Shown here: positions 8,495 to 17,223 of the stretch, piece by piece
How positions within the stretch are numbered: position 1 is the first letter of the stretch
Layout of the letters: every line of letters starts with the position of its first letter
NCBI GenBank assembly: GCA_017423025.1
Contig: JAFPGC010000038.1
Coordinates: 1 to 41,691, forward strand
Direction: 5' to 3'
Length of the DNA stretch: 41,691 nt
From: Bacteroidales bacterium
GTDB taxonomy: Bacteria > Bacteroidota > Bacteroidia > Bacteroidales > UBA932
The notes under the pieces: model-generated
Seen by the model: the letters and a program-made list of their open reading frames with translations, nothing else
Databases searched by the model: none
Told to the model about the DNA's origin: nothing
Position numbers and translations under genes: made by a program

Positions 8495-9586
8495 ATGAAA
8501 AAAGTAGTAAGAATTCTGATGATTGTGCTGGTGGCCGCCATCTTCCTGGGCACCTTCGCGTACCTGTTCAAGCGGTCCCAGCCCAAGGCGATCGAGTATC
8601 AGGAGCTCACTCCCACCCAGGGAGAGGTTGTCAAGAGCACCGTGGTCACGGGCAAGATCCAGCCCCGGGACGAGGTCAATGTCAAGCCCCAGATCAACGG
8701 AATCATAGCCGAACTCTACAAGGAAGCCGGTCAGACCGTCCAGAAGGACGAGATCATCGCCAAGCTCAAGGTGATTCCGGATATGAACCAGCTGTCCTCG
8801 GCCCAGAGCCGCGTGCGCCTGAGCGAAGTGAACCTCAAGCAGGCTCAGATCAACTACGACCGTGAGAAGAAACTCTTTGACCAGAAGCTCGTGAGCGCCG
8901 AGTCCTTCGAGAAGGTGGAACAGGCCCTCAAACAGGCCCAGGAAGAGCATTCCATCGCCAAGGAGACCCTGGAAATTGTGCGGGACGGTGTTTCATCGGC
9001 CAACAAGAGCGGAAGTACCACCCTCATCCGTTCCACCATCTCAGGCCTCATCCTGGACGTTCCGGTGAAAGTGGGTAACTCCGTCACCATGTCCAATACC
9101 TTCAACGACGGTACCACCATCGCCACCGTGGCCAATATGGACGACCTCATCTTCGACGGCAACATCGACGAGACGGAGGTGGGACGCCTTCACATCGGCC
9201 TGCCTGTGCGCATCAGCGTGGGTGCTTTGCAGGATGTTCATTTCGACGCTGCGCTGGAGTATATTTCCCCCAAGGCCACCGAGTCCAACGGCACCAATCT
9301 CTTTGAAATCAAGGCTTCTGTGAAGGTTCCTTCCGACGTGACCATCCGCAGCGGCTACAGCGCCAATGCCGAGATTGTGCTGCAGGAAGTGCACGATGTG
9401 ATTACCTTGGCCGAAAGCGCCATCCAGTGGGAAGGAGACAGCACTTTCGTGTATGTGAAAGACGGGGAAGAATGGACCAAGCGCATGGTAACTACCGGCC
9501 TTTCCGACGGGGTTACCATTGAGGTGAAAGACGGCCTGGCCGTGGGAGAGAAAGTCCGCGGACCGCAAATCATTAAAAGCAAGTAA
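8495..9586 (+). CDS. Membrane-fusion (periplasmic adaptor) protein, HlyD/MacA family
   Basis: A 363-residue adaptor linking the inner-membrane MacB complex to the outer-membrane channel. It has an N-terminal membrane anchor (about residues 4-25), a biotinyl-lipoyl-like half (KPQINGIIAELYKEAGQTVQKDEIIAKL), an alpha-helical hairpin (about residues 100-165, rich in Gln/Glu/Ala), the second lipoyl half (STISGLILDVPVKVGNSV), and beta-barrel and membrane-proximal domains. It follows permease 2 by 18 bases and precedes the TolC-like gene by three. Confidence 0.93.
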   Translation: MKKVVRILMIVLVAAIFLGTFAYLFKRSQPKAIEYQELTPTQGEVVKSTVVTGKIQPRDEVNVKPQINGIIAELYKEAGQTVQKDEIIAKLKVIPDMNQLSSAQSRVRLSEVNLKQAQINYDREKKLFDQKLVSAESFEKVEQALKQAQEEHSIAKETLEIVRDGVSSANKSGSTTLIRSTISGLILDVPVKVGNSVTMSNTFNDGTTIATVANMDDLIFDGNIDETEVGRLHIGLPVRISVGALQDVHFDAALEYISPKATESNGTNLFEIKASVKVPSDVTIRSGYSANAEIVLQEVHDVITLAESAIQWEGDSTFVYVKDGEEWTKRMVTTGLSDGVTIEVKDGLAVGEKVRGPQIIKSK

Positions 9587-9589
9587 GTC

Positions 9590-10903
9590 ATGAAAGCATT
9601 GCTGATTGCCCTGGCGGTCCTCACCGCCCCCACCGACTCGCTGCCCGACCTGTCGCATCCCTGGAGCCTTCAGGAGTGCATTGACTGGGCCATGGACAAC
9701 AACCTCACCGTGGCCGGAAGCTCCATTACCCTGGAAACCCGCAAGGTGGAGGACAACACGGCCCGTATGGCCTGGTTGCCCGCAGTAACCGGTTCCGTGG
9801 ACCAGACCGTCAACTTTGGCCGCGGTATCGGCGGCAACAACACCTACGAGAAAGGTAACACCGCCTCTACCAGCTTCTCCATCGGCGCCAACATGACCCT
9901 GTTCGACGGTCTGGCCACGCCCCGCCGCATGCAGCTGGCCAGGCTCAACCTGGAGGCCGCCACGGCCGATTTGGCCAAAGCCCGCGACGACATCAGCGTC
10001 CAGGTGGCCAAGGCCTATGTCCAAATCCTCTACAACTATGAAATCCGCGACGTGGCCGCCAGGCAGGTGAGCATCGACTCCCTGCAGGTGGTGCGTCTCC
10101 AGGGCCTGTACGACACCGGTCGCGCATCGGCCGCCGAAGTGTCCCAGCAGAAAGCCACCCTGGCCCAGAGCCGCGTCACCCTCATCCAGGCCGAGAACAA
10201 CATCCGTGCATCGCTCCTGGACCTGTCCCAGCTGCTGGAATTCCCCAGCTGGGAAGGCTTCTCCATAGTCCGGCCCAAGGTTTCCTTCTCATCGGCCCTT
10301 ATTCCCCATCCGGACGAGATTTATGCCGAGGCGCTGAATGTGCGTCCCGCCATCCAGGCCGAAAAACTGCGTCTGCAGGGGGCTCAGAAGCAGATCCAGA
10401 TTGCCAAGGCCGGCCATTATCCCACCCTTTCCCTGCGCGGCGGCCTGGGCACCAACTACTACACCAGTTTTGCCTCGCAGAACTTCTGGAACCAGCTCAA
10501 TTCCAACTTCAGCGAGTATGTGGGTCTGTCCCTGAACATCCCCATCTTTACCCGCTTCTCTGTGCGCAACCAGGTGCGTGGCGCCAAACTGCAGTACCAG
10601 ACGCAGCAGCTTCAGCTGCTCCGGGCCGAGCATAATTTGTATAAGGAGATTCAGCAGGCCTGGAATGCGGCCATCGCTTCCCAGGCCAAGCACGAAGCTT
10701 CCCTGGACGCCGCAGCCGCAGCCGAGGACGCCTTCACGCTCACCAAAGCCAAATACGAGAACGGCAAGGCCACCATCACCGAGTTCAACGAGTCACTGGC
10801 ACGTCTCATCAAAGCCCAGTCGGACTCCGTCCAGGCCACTTACGAGTGCCTTTACCAGACCACCCTGGTGGAATTCTACCGCGGAGGCCGGCTGAAGTTA
10901 TAA
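9590..10903 (+). CDS. TolC-family outer membrane efflux protein
   Basis: A 437-residue outer-membrane channel component. A short signal peptide (MKALLIALAVLTAPTDS) is followed by WSLQECIDWAMDNNLTV, the usual opening of OEP-family proteins, and two repeats of long alpha-helical stretches with beta segments such as LSLNIPIFTRFSVRNQVRGA. It is the last gene of the efflux operon and runs into the convergent S41 protease with only six bases between stop codons; no terminator hairpin is seen there. Confidence 0.93.
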   Translation: MKALLIALAVLTAPTDSLPDLSHPWSLQECIDWAMDNNLTVAGSSITLETRKVEDNTARMAWLPAVTGSVDQTVNFGRGIGGNNTYEKGNTASTSFSIGANMTLFDGLATPRRMQLARLNLEAATADLAKARDDISVQVAKAYVQILYNYEIRDVAARQVSIDSLQVVRLQGLYDTGRASAAEVSQQKATLAQSRVTLIQAENNIRASLLDLSQLLEFPSWEGFSIVRPKVSFSSALIPHPDEIYAEALNVRPAIQAEKLRLQGAQKQIQIAKAGHYPTLSLRGGLGTNYYTSFASQNFWNQLNSNFSEYVGLSLNIPIFTRFSVRNQVRGAKLQYQTQQLQLLRAEHNLYKEIQQAWNAAIASQAKHEASLDAAAAAEDAFTLTKAKYENGKATITEFNESLARLIKAQSDSVQATYECLYQTTLVEFYRGGRLKL

Positions 10904-10909
10904 TTTTGA

Positions 10910-12541
10910 TTACCAGCTGATGGCGGGCTGTTTGAGGGCCTCATGGAGCTGCTGGTCGTAGCGGATCCGGACGCGGATACCAGCCATCTGGAAGTAGTAG
11001 CGGACCACAATCTCTTCCTCGATGAAGGGGATGATCTCATCCTTCTTCAGGCGCAGGAAGGTGGCCTTATCCATATCCAGTGACTTCTCCAGGGCCGATA
11101 GTTCGGAAGCGACGGCATCCGTGAGGCCGTCTTCCTTGAGGGCTTTCTTCATGTCGTCAAAGAGGGCCCGGGCCGATGAACGGTAGTCGAACTCCTTGTC
11201 GGCGGCGAAGGCCACAAAGTCCTCAAAATCGGTGAAATGGAACTCGTCCACCGGGGGTATGCTCTCGTGTTCGCACACATATTTGAGGGCGTATTGCTCC
11301 ACAATCCCGCTGTAAACGAGGGAGTAAATGAGGCGGGAATACTTCTGGCCCTTCACGATGAAATCCGGGGTTATGCCGCCGCCGTCACGCACCTTGCGGC
11401 CGTGGGTCGTAGTGAATTCGTGGGTAAGGGAATCCGGGATGAAGCCCACGGAACCGTCTTCATTGCGGTGGGAATAGTCGATGGCCTGGACGCATCGGCC
11501 CGAAGGCGTGTAATACTTGGCGGTAGTTACCTTGAGCTGGCCGTCGTACGGCAGCGGGCGTATGCTCTGCACCAGACCCTTTCCATAAGTGCGGGTGCCC
11601 ACGATGGTAGCGCGGTCGTAATCCTGCAGGGCGCCGGAAACAATCTCAGAGGCCGATGCACTGCCGGAATCCACCAGAATCACGATGGGAATCTCGGTGT
11701 CCACCGGATCCGTCGTGGTTTTATAAACCTCTTCGGAGCCGGCGAGGCGGCCCTTGGCCGTTACCACCACCGAGCCGCGGGGCACGAACAGCGAAACAAT
11801 GTTCACAGCCTCGTTGAGAAGGCCGCCGCCGTTGCCGCGCAAATCCAGCACCAGACGCTGCATTCCCTTCTTTTTAAGGGTATGATAGGCATCACGGATG
11901 CTCTGGCCCACTCCGTCGGTGAACTTGTCCAGAAGGATGTATCCATCGGCCTCGTTGAGCATATCCACATACTGCACCGAGGGGAGGGAAATGCGTTCCC
12001 TCACCACGGGAACATCCACGGTTTCGCCCCGTAACTTCTTGACGGAAAGTACCACCGTGGTGCCGGGCTTGCCCCTCATACGCTCACTGCTCTCCGCGCT
12101 GGTAAGGCCGTGGGTGGACACCCCGTCAATGGCCAGCACCTCGTCTCCACAGCGAAGACCCGCCCGGGCGGCCGGGGAGAACTCGTACGGCTCGTTGATA
12201 AGGACGTTTCCATTCACATCCGGCTTGAAAATAACGGCACCGATGCCTCCGTACGTATTGGTGAGCTGCATCTGGAAATCTTCGCGCTCTTCCTCAGGGA
12301 CATACAAGGTATAAGGGTCCAGGGCCGACAGCATGGCATCCACGGCGGCGCGCTGGATGCGTCCCACCTGCAGGGAATCCACATACGAGCGGTTGAGTTC
12401 CTTGAGGATGGAATTGTAAACTTCCACCCACTTGGCCATACTGAAACTCTTGGACTGGGCCGATGCATTCGGCACGGAAATAAAAAAGAAGGCCGCAGAG
12501 GCCAGAATAATCAGGGTTCGTTTCATTTTCATCGCTTTCAT
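10910..12541 (-). CDS. S41 family C-terminal processing protease with PDZ domain
   Basis: A serine protease of the CtpA/Prc (tail-specific) family, exported to the periplasm, where these enzymes trim C-termini of envelope proteins. An N-terminal signal peptide ends in SVPNASA. A PDZ domain occupies about residues 95-175 (YGGIGAVIF...GLRCGDEVLAIDGV), followed by the protease core with the nucleophile Ser296 in SASASE and Lys321 in TYGKG, exactly 25 residues apart as in E. coli Prc. The reading frame stays open upstream to 12598, but that part lies across the promoter. The ATG at 12541 is the first in-frame ATG after the predicted transcription start (12532 and 12526 are alternatives). About 543 residues; the C-terminal extension has no recognised domain. 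Confidence 0.93.
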   Translation of the reverse strand: MKAMKMKRTLIILASAAFFFISVPNASAQSKSFSMAKWVEVYNSILKELNRSYVDSLQVGRIQRAAVDAMLSALDPYTLYVPEEEREDFQMQLTNTYGGIGAVIFKPDVNGNVLINEPYEFSPAARAGLRCGDEVLAIDGVSTHGLTSAESSERMRGKPGTTVVLSVKKLRGETVDVPVVRERISLPSVQYVDMLNEADGYILLDKFTDGVGQSIRDAYHTLKKKGMQRLVLDLRGNGGGLLNEAVNIVSLFVPRGSVVVTAKGRLAGSEEVYKTTTDPVDTEIPIVILVDSGSASASEIVSGALQDYDRATIVGTRTYGKGLVQSIRPLPYDGQLKVTTAKYYTPSGRCVQAIDYSHRNEDGSVGFIPDSLTHEFTTTHGRKVRDGGGITPDFIVKGQKYSRLIYSLVYSGIVEQYALKYVCEHESIPPVDEFHFTDFEDFVAFAADKEFDYRSSARALFDDMKKALKEDGLTDAVASELSALEKSLDMDKATFLRLKKDEIIPFIEEEIVVRYYFQMAGIRVRIRYDQQLHEALKQPAISW

Positions 12542-12577
12542 TGCGCCATTCGTCTTCCAAAGACGATGCCAACGGGA

Positions 12578-12585
12578 CAAAGATA
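12578..12585 (-). promoter_or_regulatory. -7 element of the S41 protease gene
   Basis: TATCTTTG on the minus strand, 36 bases before the start codon chosen. It forms an inverted pair with the rdgB -7 element, and each lies in the other's -33 region. Confidence 0.65.
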
Positions 12586-12598
12586 CAAAAATAATCAC

Positions 12599-12606
12599 TA
12601 TCTTTG
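12599..12606 (+). promoter_or_regulatory. -7 element of rdgB
   Basis: TATCTTTG on the plus strand, 28 bases before the rdgB ATG. Only 13 bases separate it from the divergent element of the protease gene, so RNA polymerase probably cannot occupy both at once. Confidence 0.65.
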
Positions 12607-12634
12607 CGCCCGGTTAGTAAATAGTGTTTCGTTT

Positions 12635-13255
12635 ATGAGAATCGTGTTTGCAACGGGCAATCCCGGAAAGATCCGGGAAGCTGAAGAAATTCTGGGCGAG
12701 GGATTTGAGCTCGTTACCCCCGCATCGCTGGGTATTACCGAAGAGATTCCCGAGACGGGCAATACCCTCAGGGCCAACTCCATGCAGAAGGCCGATTACA
12801 TTTTCAAAAAAACCGGACTCCCTTGTTTTGCCGATGACTCCGGCCTGGAAGTAGACATCCTGGGCGGCGCCCCGGGCGTGGAAACCGCCCGCTACGCCGG
12901 TCCCGACAAGGACCCCAAGGCCAACATCGCCAAACTGCTCACCGAAATGGCCCGCAGAGAGAAGGAAGCCGCCATGGCCCGCACCAACGGTGTCACCACC
13001 GCCAAGGCCAACCGCAATGCCCGCTTCCGCACCTCCGTCACCCTGGTCGTGAACGGGGAACACCACTTCTTCGACGGTGTGATGGAAGGTCACATCGCCT
13101 ATGCTCCCGCCGGTCGTGGCGGCTTTGGCTACGACCCCGTCTTTATCCCCGAGGGATACGGAAAAACCAACGCCCAGCTGGGTGAGGCAGTGAAAAACAC
13201 CATCTCCCATCGCGGCAAGGCCCTCCGCGCCATGGCGGACTATCTCCGTCAGTAA
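12635..13255 (+). CDS. rdgB: XTP/dITP diphosphatase (non-canonical purine NTP pyrophosphatase)
   Basis: House-cleaning enzyme that hydrolyses dITP, XTP and related deaminated nucleotides to the monophosphate, keeping them out of DNA and RNA. The 206-residue protein has the family motifs in order: FATGNPGKIREAEEIL (phosphate binding), FADDSGLEVDILGGAPGVETARYAG (catalytic Asp), GRGGFGYDPVFIPEGYGKTNAQL and the C-terminal SHRGKAL. The open frame extends far upstream, but this ATG gives the normal length and follows the promoter. recO begins directly after its stop codon, so the two are co-transcribed. Confidence 0.96.
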   Translation: MRIVFATGNPGKIREAEEILGEGFELVTPASLGITEEIPETGNTLRANSMQKADYIFKKTGLPCFADDSGLEVDILGGAPGVETARYAGPDKDPKANIAKLLTEMARREKEAAMARTNGVTTAKANRNARFRTSVTLVVNGEHHFFDGVMEGHIAYAPAGRGGFGYDPVFIPEGYGKTNAQLGEAVKNTISHRGKALRAMADYLRQ

Positions 13256-13909
13256 ATGACCGGGGAGACCATAGAACTTATTGTACTCTCTACTACTAAA
13301 GTGGGAGAAAACGCGCTGGTCGTCCATACCCTTTCACGGGAGTGGGGCCGGCGTGGTTTTTTGGTGCGTTCCGGCGCCAAGGCCGGCATGTCACGCTTCC
13401 TTCCGCTCAACATCCTGGAGGCCGAAGTGGTGGAAAACCCCAAGTCGGAGCTCTGGAGCCTGAGGAACATCGGCCCTAAAGATGCCCTCTCCGGCATCCG
13501 GAACAACATTCACAAAAACACCATGACCCTCTTCCTCTCCGAGGTGCTGCTGCGAACCCTCAAGGACGGCACCAATGAGGACGGGCTCTTTGACTGGTGC
13601 GTGGGCAGCATCCTTACCCTGGATGCCCTGGAAAGCGATTTCACCAATTTTCACATCCGCTTCCTGCTGGAGTTTGCAGGGGCTCTGGGCTTCCGGCCCA
13701 CCCTGCAGGACATCGCCCCCTTCGCCGGGGAGAATCTCCAGCGCCTGAAACCTTTTCTGGAAACGAGCTTCGAGGAATCCATGCTCCTGCCCCTGTCCGG
13801 GGAAAACCGAAACACCCTCTGCGAGGTCCTGCTCCAGTACCTTTCCTATCACACCGACACCAACATCCAGGTCAAATCCCTGCAAGTGCTCCGCGAGTTG
13901 TACCGCTAG
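13256..13909 (+). CDS. recO: DNA repair protein RecO
   Basis: Loads RecA on SSB-coated single-stranded DNA together with RecR in RecF-pathway repair. The 217-residue protein starts with the OB-fold (ELIVLSTTKVGENALVVHTLSREWGRRGFLVRS), followed by the helical C-terminal domain (HIRFLLEFAGALGFRP). It is a little shorter than the E. coli protein (about 240), and no four-cysteine zinc site is visible. It begins at the base after the rdgB stop codon. Confidence 0.9.
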   Translation: MTGETIELIVLSTTKVGENALVVHTLSREWGRRGFLVRSGAKAGMSRFLPLNILEAEVVENPKSELWSLRNIGPKDALSGIRNNIHKNTMTLFLSEVLLRTLKDGTNEDGLFDWCVGSILTLDALESDFTNFHIRFLLEFAGALGFRPTLQDIAPFAGENLQRLKPFLETSFEESMLLPLSGENRNTLCEVLLQYLSYHTDTNIQVKSLQVLRELYR

Positions 13910-13928
13910 CAGATTTTGCGTATATTTG
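13898..13928 (+). promoter_or_regulatory. Promoter of rnr
   Basis: TATATTTG (13921-13928) fits TAnnTTTG, and a partial -33 box (TTG at 13898-13900, inside the end of recO) lies 20 bases upstream. The rnr ATG follows 20 bases later. Confidence 0.6.
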
Positions 13929-13947
13929 TAGGATATAATTCAACACT

Positions 13948-16074
13948 ATGTCCAAACGCAAAAACAGCCCCAACCGCAAGAACCACAAGAAAGCGCGCGT
14001 AGTTCCCGAGTACGAGGGAAAAGTGCTAATGTCCCGCGACGGATTTGCCTTCGTGCGCATTGAAGGGCAGGAAGAAGATGTCTATGTAAAGGCCTCCAAA
14101 ACCCGGGGAGCCTTGCACGGCGATCTTGTACGGGTGGCTGTTACGCAGGAGAAGACCGGTACGGCCAAGCGCCGCAGCGGAGAAATCATCGCCATCGTCC
14201 AGAGAAGCGACCGCCCGTTCGTGGGCCTTCTTCACATTGTGGGCAAGCAGGCCTGGGTGCTCATGAGCTCCAAGACCATGCCCTACGACATCTCCGTCCC
14301 GGTACCCGAAGGAGGCCAGCGCGGCATGAAAGTGGCCGCGGTGGTGGACGGCTGGGAGCGGGGAGCCGCCGGCCCTTACGGCCACGTGGTAGACGTGCTG
14401 GGCATGCCCGGAGAGAACGAAACCGAGATGCACGCCATCCTGGCGGAGTTCGGCCTCCCCTACCGCTTCGAGAAGAGCGTGGAGAATGCGGCCGATTCCA
14501 TCTCGGAAGAGATTACGGACCAGGATCGCGCCCACCGCAGGGATTTCCGCAAGGTACTCACCTTCACCATAGACCCCACCGACGCCAAGGACTACGATGA
14601 CGCCCTCAGTTTCCGCAAACTGGAAAACGGCAACTACGAAGTGGGCGTCCACATTGCCGATGTCACCTGGTACGTGAGACCGGACACGGCAGTGGACAAG
14701 GAAGCCCAGGCCCGCGGAACCTCCGTCTACCTGGTGGACCGCACCGTCCCCATGCTTCCGGAAAAACTCTCCAACAAACTGTGCTCCCTGCGCCCGAATG
14801 AGGAAAAGCTCACCTTCTCGGCCGTATTTGAAATAACGCCCCAGGGCAAGGTGTTCAATCCCTGGTTCGGCCGCACCAACATCCTTTCCGACTATCGCTT
14901 CGACTACGAGCTGGCGCAGTCCATCATCGAGGCGGGCGACGCCGCCATGGAACAGGAATTCGGCGCCGGCTCCGAATGCGGAATAGTTCCTGCCGAAATA
15001 AAGGAAGCCGTCCTCATCCTCAACAAACTGGCCCTGAAACTGCGCAAGAAGCGCTTTGCCGCCGGTGCCGTCAACTTTGACCGGCCGGAGATGAAGGTGG
15101 ACATTGACGAGAACGGCAAACCCATCGGCGTACATCAGAAATTCTCCAAGGAAGCCAACTGGCTCATTGAGGAATTCATGCTGCTGGCCAACCGCAACGT
15201 GGCCGAATACGTGGCCACCGGAGGCAAGATGAACGGCAAGGCCCAGTCCAAGGCCAAGACCTTCGTCTACCGTGTCCACGACGAGCCCAACATGGAAAAA
15301 CTGGGCGGCCTGCGGGAATTCGCCGGCAACCTGGGCCACAAGATGGGGCCCATCGGCAACGGAAAGGACATAGCCCTGGCCCTGAACCAGCTCATGGTGG
15401 AAGTCAAGAACAAGCCAGAGATGGGCGCCATCCAGATCCTGGCCCTCCGCTCCATGGCCAAGGCCTGCTATTCCACCGACAATATCGGCCACTATGGCCT
15501 GGCCTTCGACTTCTATACCCATTTTACTTCGCCCATCCGCCGCTATCCGGATATGATGGTGCACCGCCTGCTGGCCCGTTACCTGGCCGGAGGGGATTCG
15601 GCCAATGCCGATTACTATGCCCTCCAGTGCAAACACGCCTCGGAACGCGAGGTAGTGGCTGCCGAGGCCGAACGCGAAAGCATCAAGTACAAACTGGTGG
15701 AATTCATGCAGGACAAGGTGGGCCAGGAGTTCGACGGCCATGTGTCCGGCGTTACCGAATGGGGCATCTATGTGGAGATCGAGCCCACCAAGATTGAGGG
15801 CATGATCCCCTACCGCACCATCAGGAGCGATTTCTTTATCTTCGACGAAGACCATTACCGCGCCATCGGCCGCCGTTCCCACCGGATCATCCGCCTGGGA
15901 GACGAGCTTCGCATCCGTGTCAAAAACACCTCCCTGGAGCAGAAGCTCCTGGATTACGAGCTGGTGGAAGACCTGCCGGAGACCGCCCAGACCGAGGAAC
16001 CGGAAAACCCCGAGGCCGATATGGAGCGCGCCATGGCCCAGCACGATCGCCGCCCCCGCCGCAAACGTAAATAA
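13948..16074 (+). CDS. rnr: Ribonuclease R
   Basis: Processive 3'-5' exoribonuclease of the RNase II/RNB family, acting in turnover of structured RNA and rRNA quality control. The 708-residue protein has a basic N-terminus, cold-shock-like domains (about residues 20-170), and the RNB catalytic domain with IDPTDAKDYDDA, in which D209, D215, D217 and D218 match the metal-binding Asp spacing of RNase II. RNB motifs HIADVTWYVRPD and HFTSPIRRYPD follow, then a C-terminal S1 domain (about residues 600-680, DGHVSGVTEWGIYVEI) and a charged basic tail ending RRPRRKRK. It has its own promoter after recO. Confidence 0.96.
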   Translation: MSKRKNSPNRKNHKKARVVPEYEGKVLMSRDGFAFVRIEGQEEDVYVKASKTRGALHGDLVRVAVTQEKTGTAKRRSGEIIAIVQRSDRPFVGLLHIVGKQAWVLMSSKTMPYDISVPVPEGGQRGMKVAAVVDGWERGAAGPYGHVVDVLGMPGENETEMHAILAEFGLPYRFEKSVENAADSISEEITDQDRAHRRDFRKVLTFTIDPTDAKDYDDALSFRKLENGNYEVGVHIADVTWYVRPDTAVDKEAQARGTSVYLVDRTVPMLPEKLSNKLCSLRPNEEKLTFSAVFEITPQGKVFNPWFGRTNILSDYRFDYELAQSIIEAGDAAMEQEFGAGSECGIVPAEIKEAVLILNKLALKLRKKRFAAGAVNFDRPEMKVDIDENGKPIGVHQKFSKEANWLIEEFMLLANRNVAEYVATGGKMNGKAQSKAKTFVYRVHDEPNMEKLGGLREFAGNLGHKMGPIGNGKDIALALNQLMVEVKNKPEMGAIQILALRSMAKACYSTDNIGHYGLAFDFYTHFTSPIRRYPDMMVHRLLARYLAGGDSANADYYALQCKHASEREVVAAEAERESIKYKLVEFMQDKVGQEFDGHVSGVTEWGIYVEIEPTKIEGMIPYRTIRSDFFIFDEDHYRAIGRRSHRIIRLGDELRIRVKNTSLEQKLLDYELVEDLPETAQTEEPENPEADMERAMAQHDRRPRRKRK

Positions 16075-16086
16075 TAAGCAAACTAT

Positions 16087-17223
16087 ATGAAAAAGATCCG
16101 CCGCTCTACCGTAGAGGCCTTTGCTCTTTTGTGTCTGATCGTGGTGGCCTCAGTGCCGCTGGGCATGCGCATGGGCAGTGCCAACATGATCAAAACCATT
16201 ATGAACACGGCCCATGACCTGCTTCTGAACACCGTGTTCTACCTCATGGGCATCACTGTCCTTACCGGAGCCCTGTCCAAACTGATGTCGGAATTCGGCG
16301 TAGTGAATCTGTTGGAACGGGTGCTGCGCCCGCTCATGAAACCGCTCTACAACCTTCCCGGTGTAGCGGCCCTGGGCGCCGTCATGACCTTTCTGTCGGA
16401 CAACCCGGCCATCATAGCCCTGTCCAAGGACAAGAAGTTCTCTTCCTATTTCAAGAAATATCAGCTCATCTCCCTCACCAATTTCGGAACGGCCTTCGGC
16501 ATGGGCTTCGTGGTCATCATCACCATGGTGGGATACATCCAGGTAAGCGCCGCCATGGTGGGCCTGGTGGGCGCCGTCTGCGGTTCCATCATCTCTACCC
16601 GCCTGATGCAGCGCAGCTGCCTCAAGGAGTTCCCCGAACTGGATTCGCCCGTAGCCGCCATCGTGGAGGAAGAGGTTCTGGAAACCTCCGAGACACAGCA
16701 GAAAGACGGCGTTTTCATGCGCTTCCTGAACGCCGTCCTGGACGGTGGCAAGAATGGTGTAGAGCTGGGTCTGCAGATTATTCCGGGTGTGCTCATCATC
16801 ACCACGGCCGTTATCATGATTACTTTCGGCCCTGGTGAGGGAGGCGTGTACGACGGCTCCTCCTCACAGGGTGTGCCCATCCTCCCCTGGCTGGCCGAGA
16901 AGATCCACTGGGTGTTTGAATGGCTGTTCGGCTTCACCAACATGGAACTCATCGCCTTCCCCATGACGGCTCTGGGTGCCGTGGGCGCCGCCCTGGGCCT
17001 TCTGCCCACCTTCAATGCCGCCGGCATCCTGGATGGCAACGCCGTGGCCGTGTTCACCGCCATCGGCATGTGCTGGAGCGGCTATCTCTCTACCCACACC
17101 GCCATGCTGGACTCCCTGGGCTACCGCAAGGTTATCTCCAAAGCACTGGGAGCACACACCATAGCCGGTCTGTGCGCAGGTATCATAGCTCACTTCCTGT
17201 ACTTGCTGATTAGTCTTATCTAG
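16087..17223 (+). CDS. Nucleoside-recognition (Gate) domain membrane protein
   Basis: A 378-residue polytopic membrane protein with about nine hydrophobic segments. The two halves around VFYLMGITVLTGALSKLMSEFG and PGVAALGAVMTFLSDNPAIIALSKDKKF are typical of proteins with the nucleoside-recognition Gate domain (relatives of SpmA/SpmB and of uncharacterised CD0519/CD1768-type proteins). The family has no settled function; transport or gating of a nucleoside-like solute is only a guess. It lies 12 bases after rnr on the same strand and probably shares its transcript. Its stop overlaps the end of the convergent U32 gene by eight bases. Confidence 0.7.
   Translation: MKKIRRSTVEAFALLCLIVVASVPLGMRMGSANMIKTIMNTAHDLLLNTVFYLMGITVLTGALSKLMSEFGVVNLLERVLRPLMKPLYNLPGVAALGAVMTFLSDNPAIIALSKDKKFSSYFKKYQLISLTNFGTAFGMGFVVIITMVGYIQVSAAMVGLVGAVCGSIISTRLMQRSCLKEFPELDSPVAAIVEEEVLETSETQQKDGVFMRFLNAVLDGGKNGVELGLQIIPGVLIITTAVIMITFGPGEGGVYDGSSSQGVPILPWLAEKIHWVFEWLFGFTNMELIAFPMTALGAVGAALGLLPTFNAAGILDGNAVAVFTAIGMCWSGYLSTHTAMLDSLGYRKVISKALGAHTIAGLCAGIIAHFLYLLISLI

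Noticed and set aside
12110-12634. N-terminal extension of the rdgB frame
   Set aside because: It runs through the opposite-strand protease gene and the rdgB promoter. The family N-terminus begins at the ATG at 12635.
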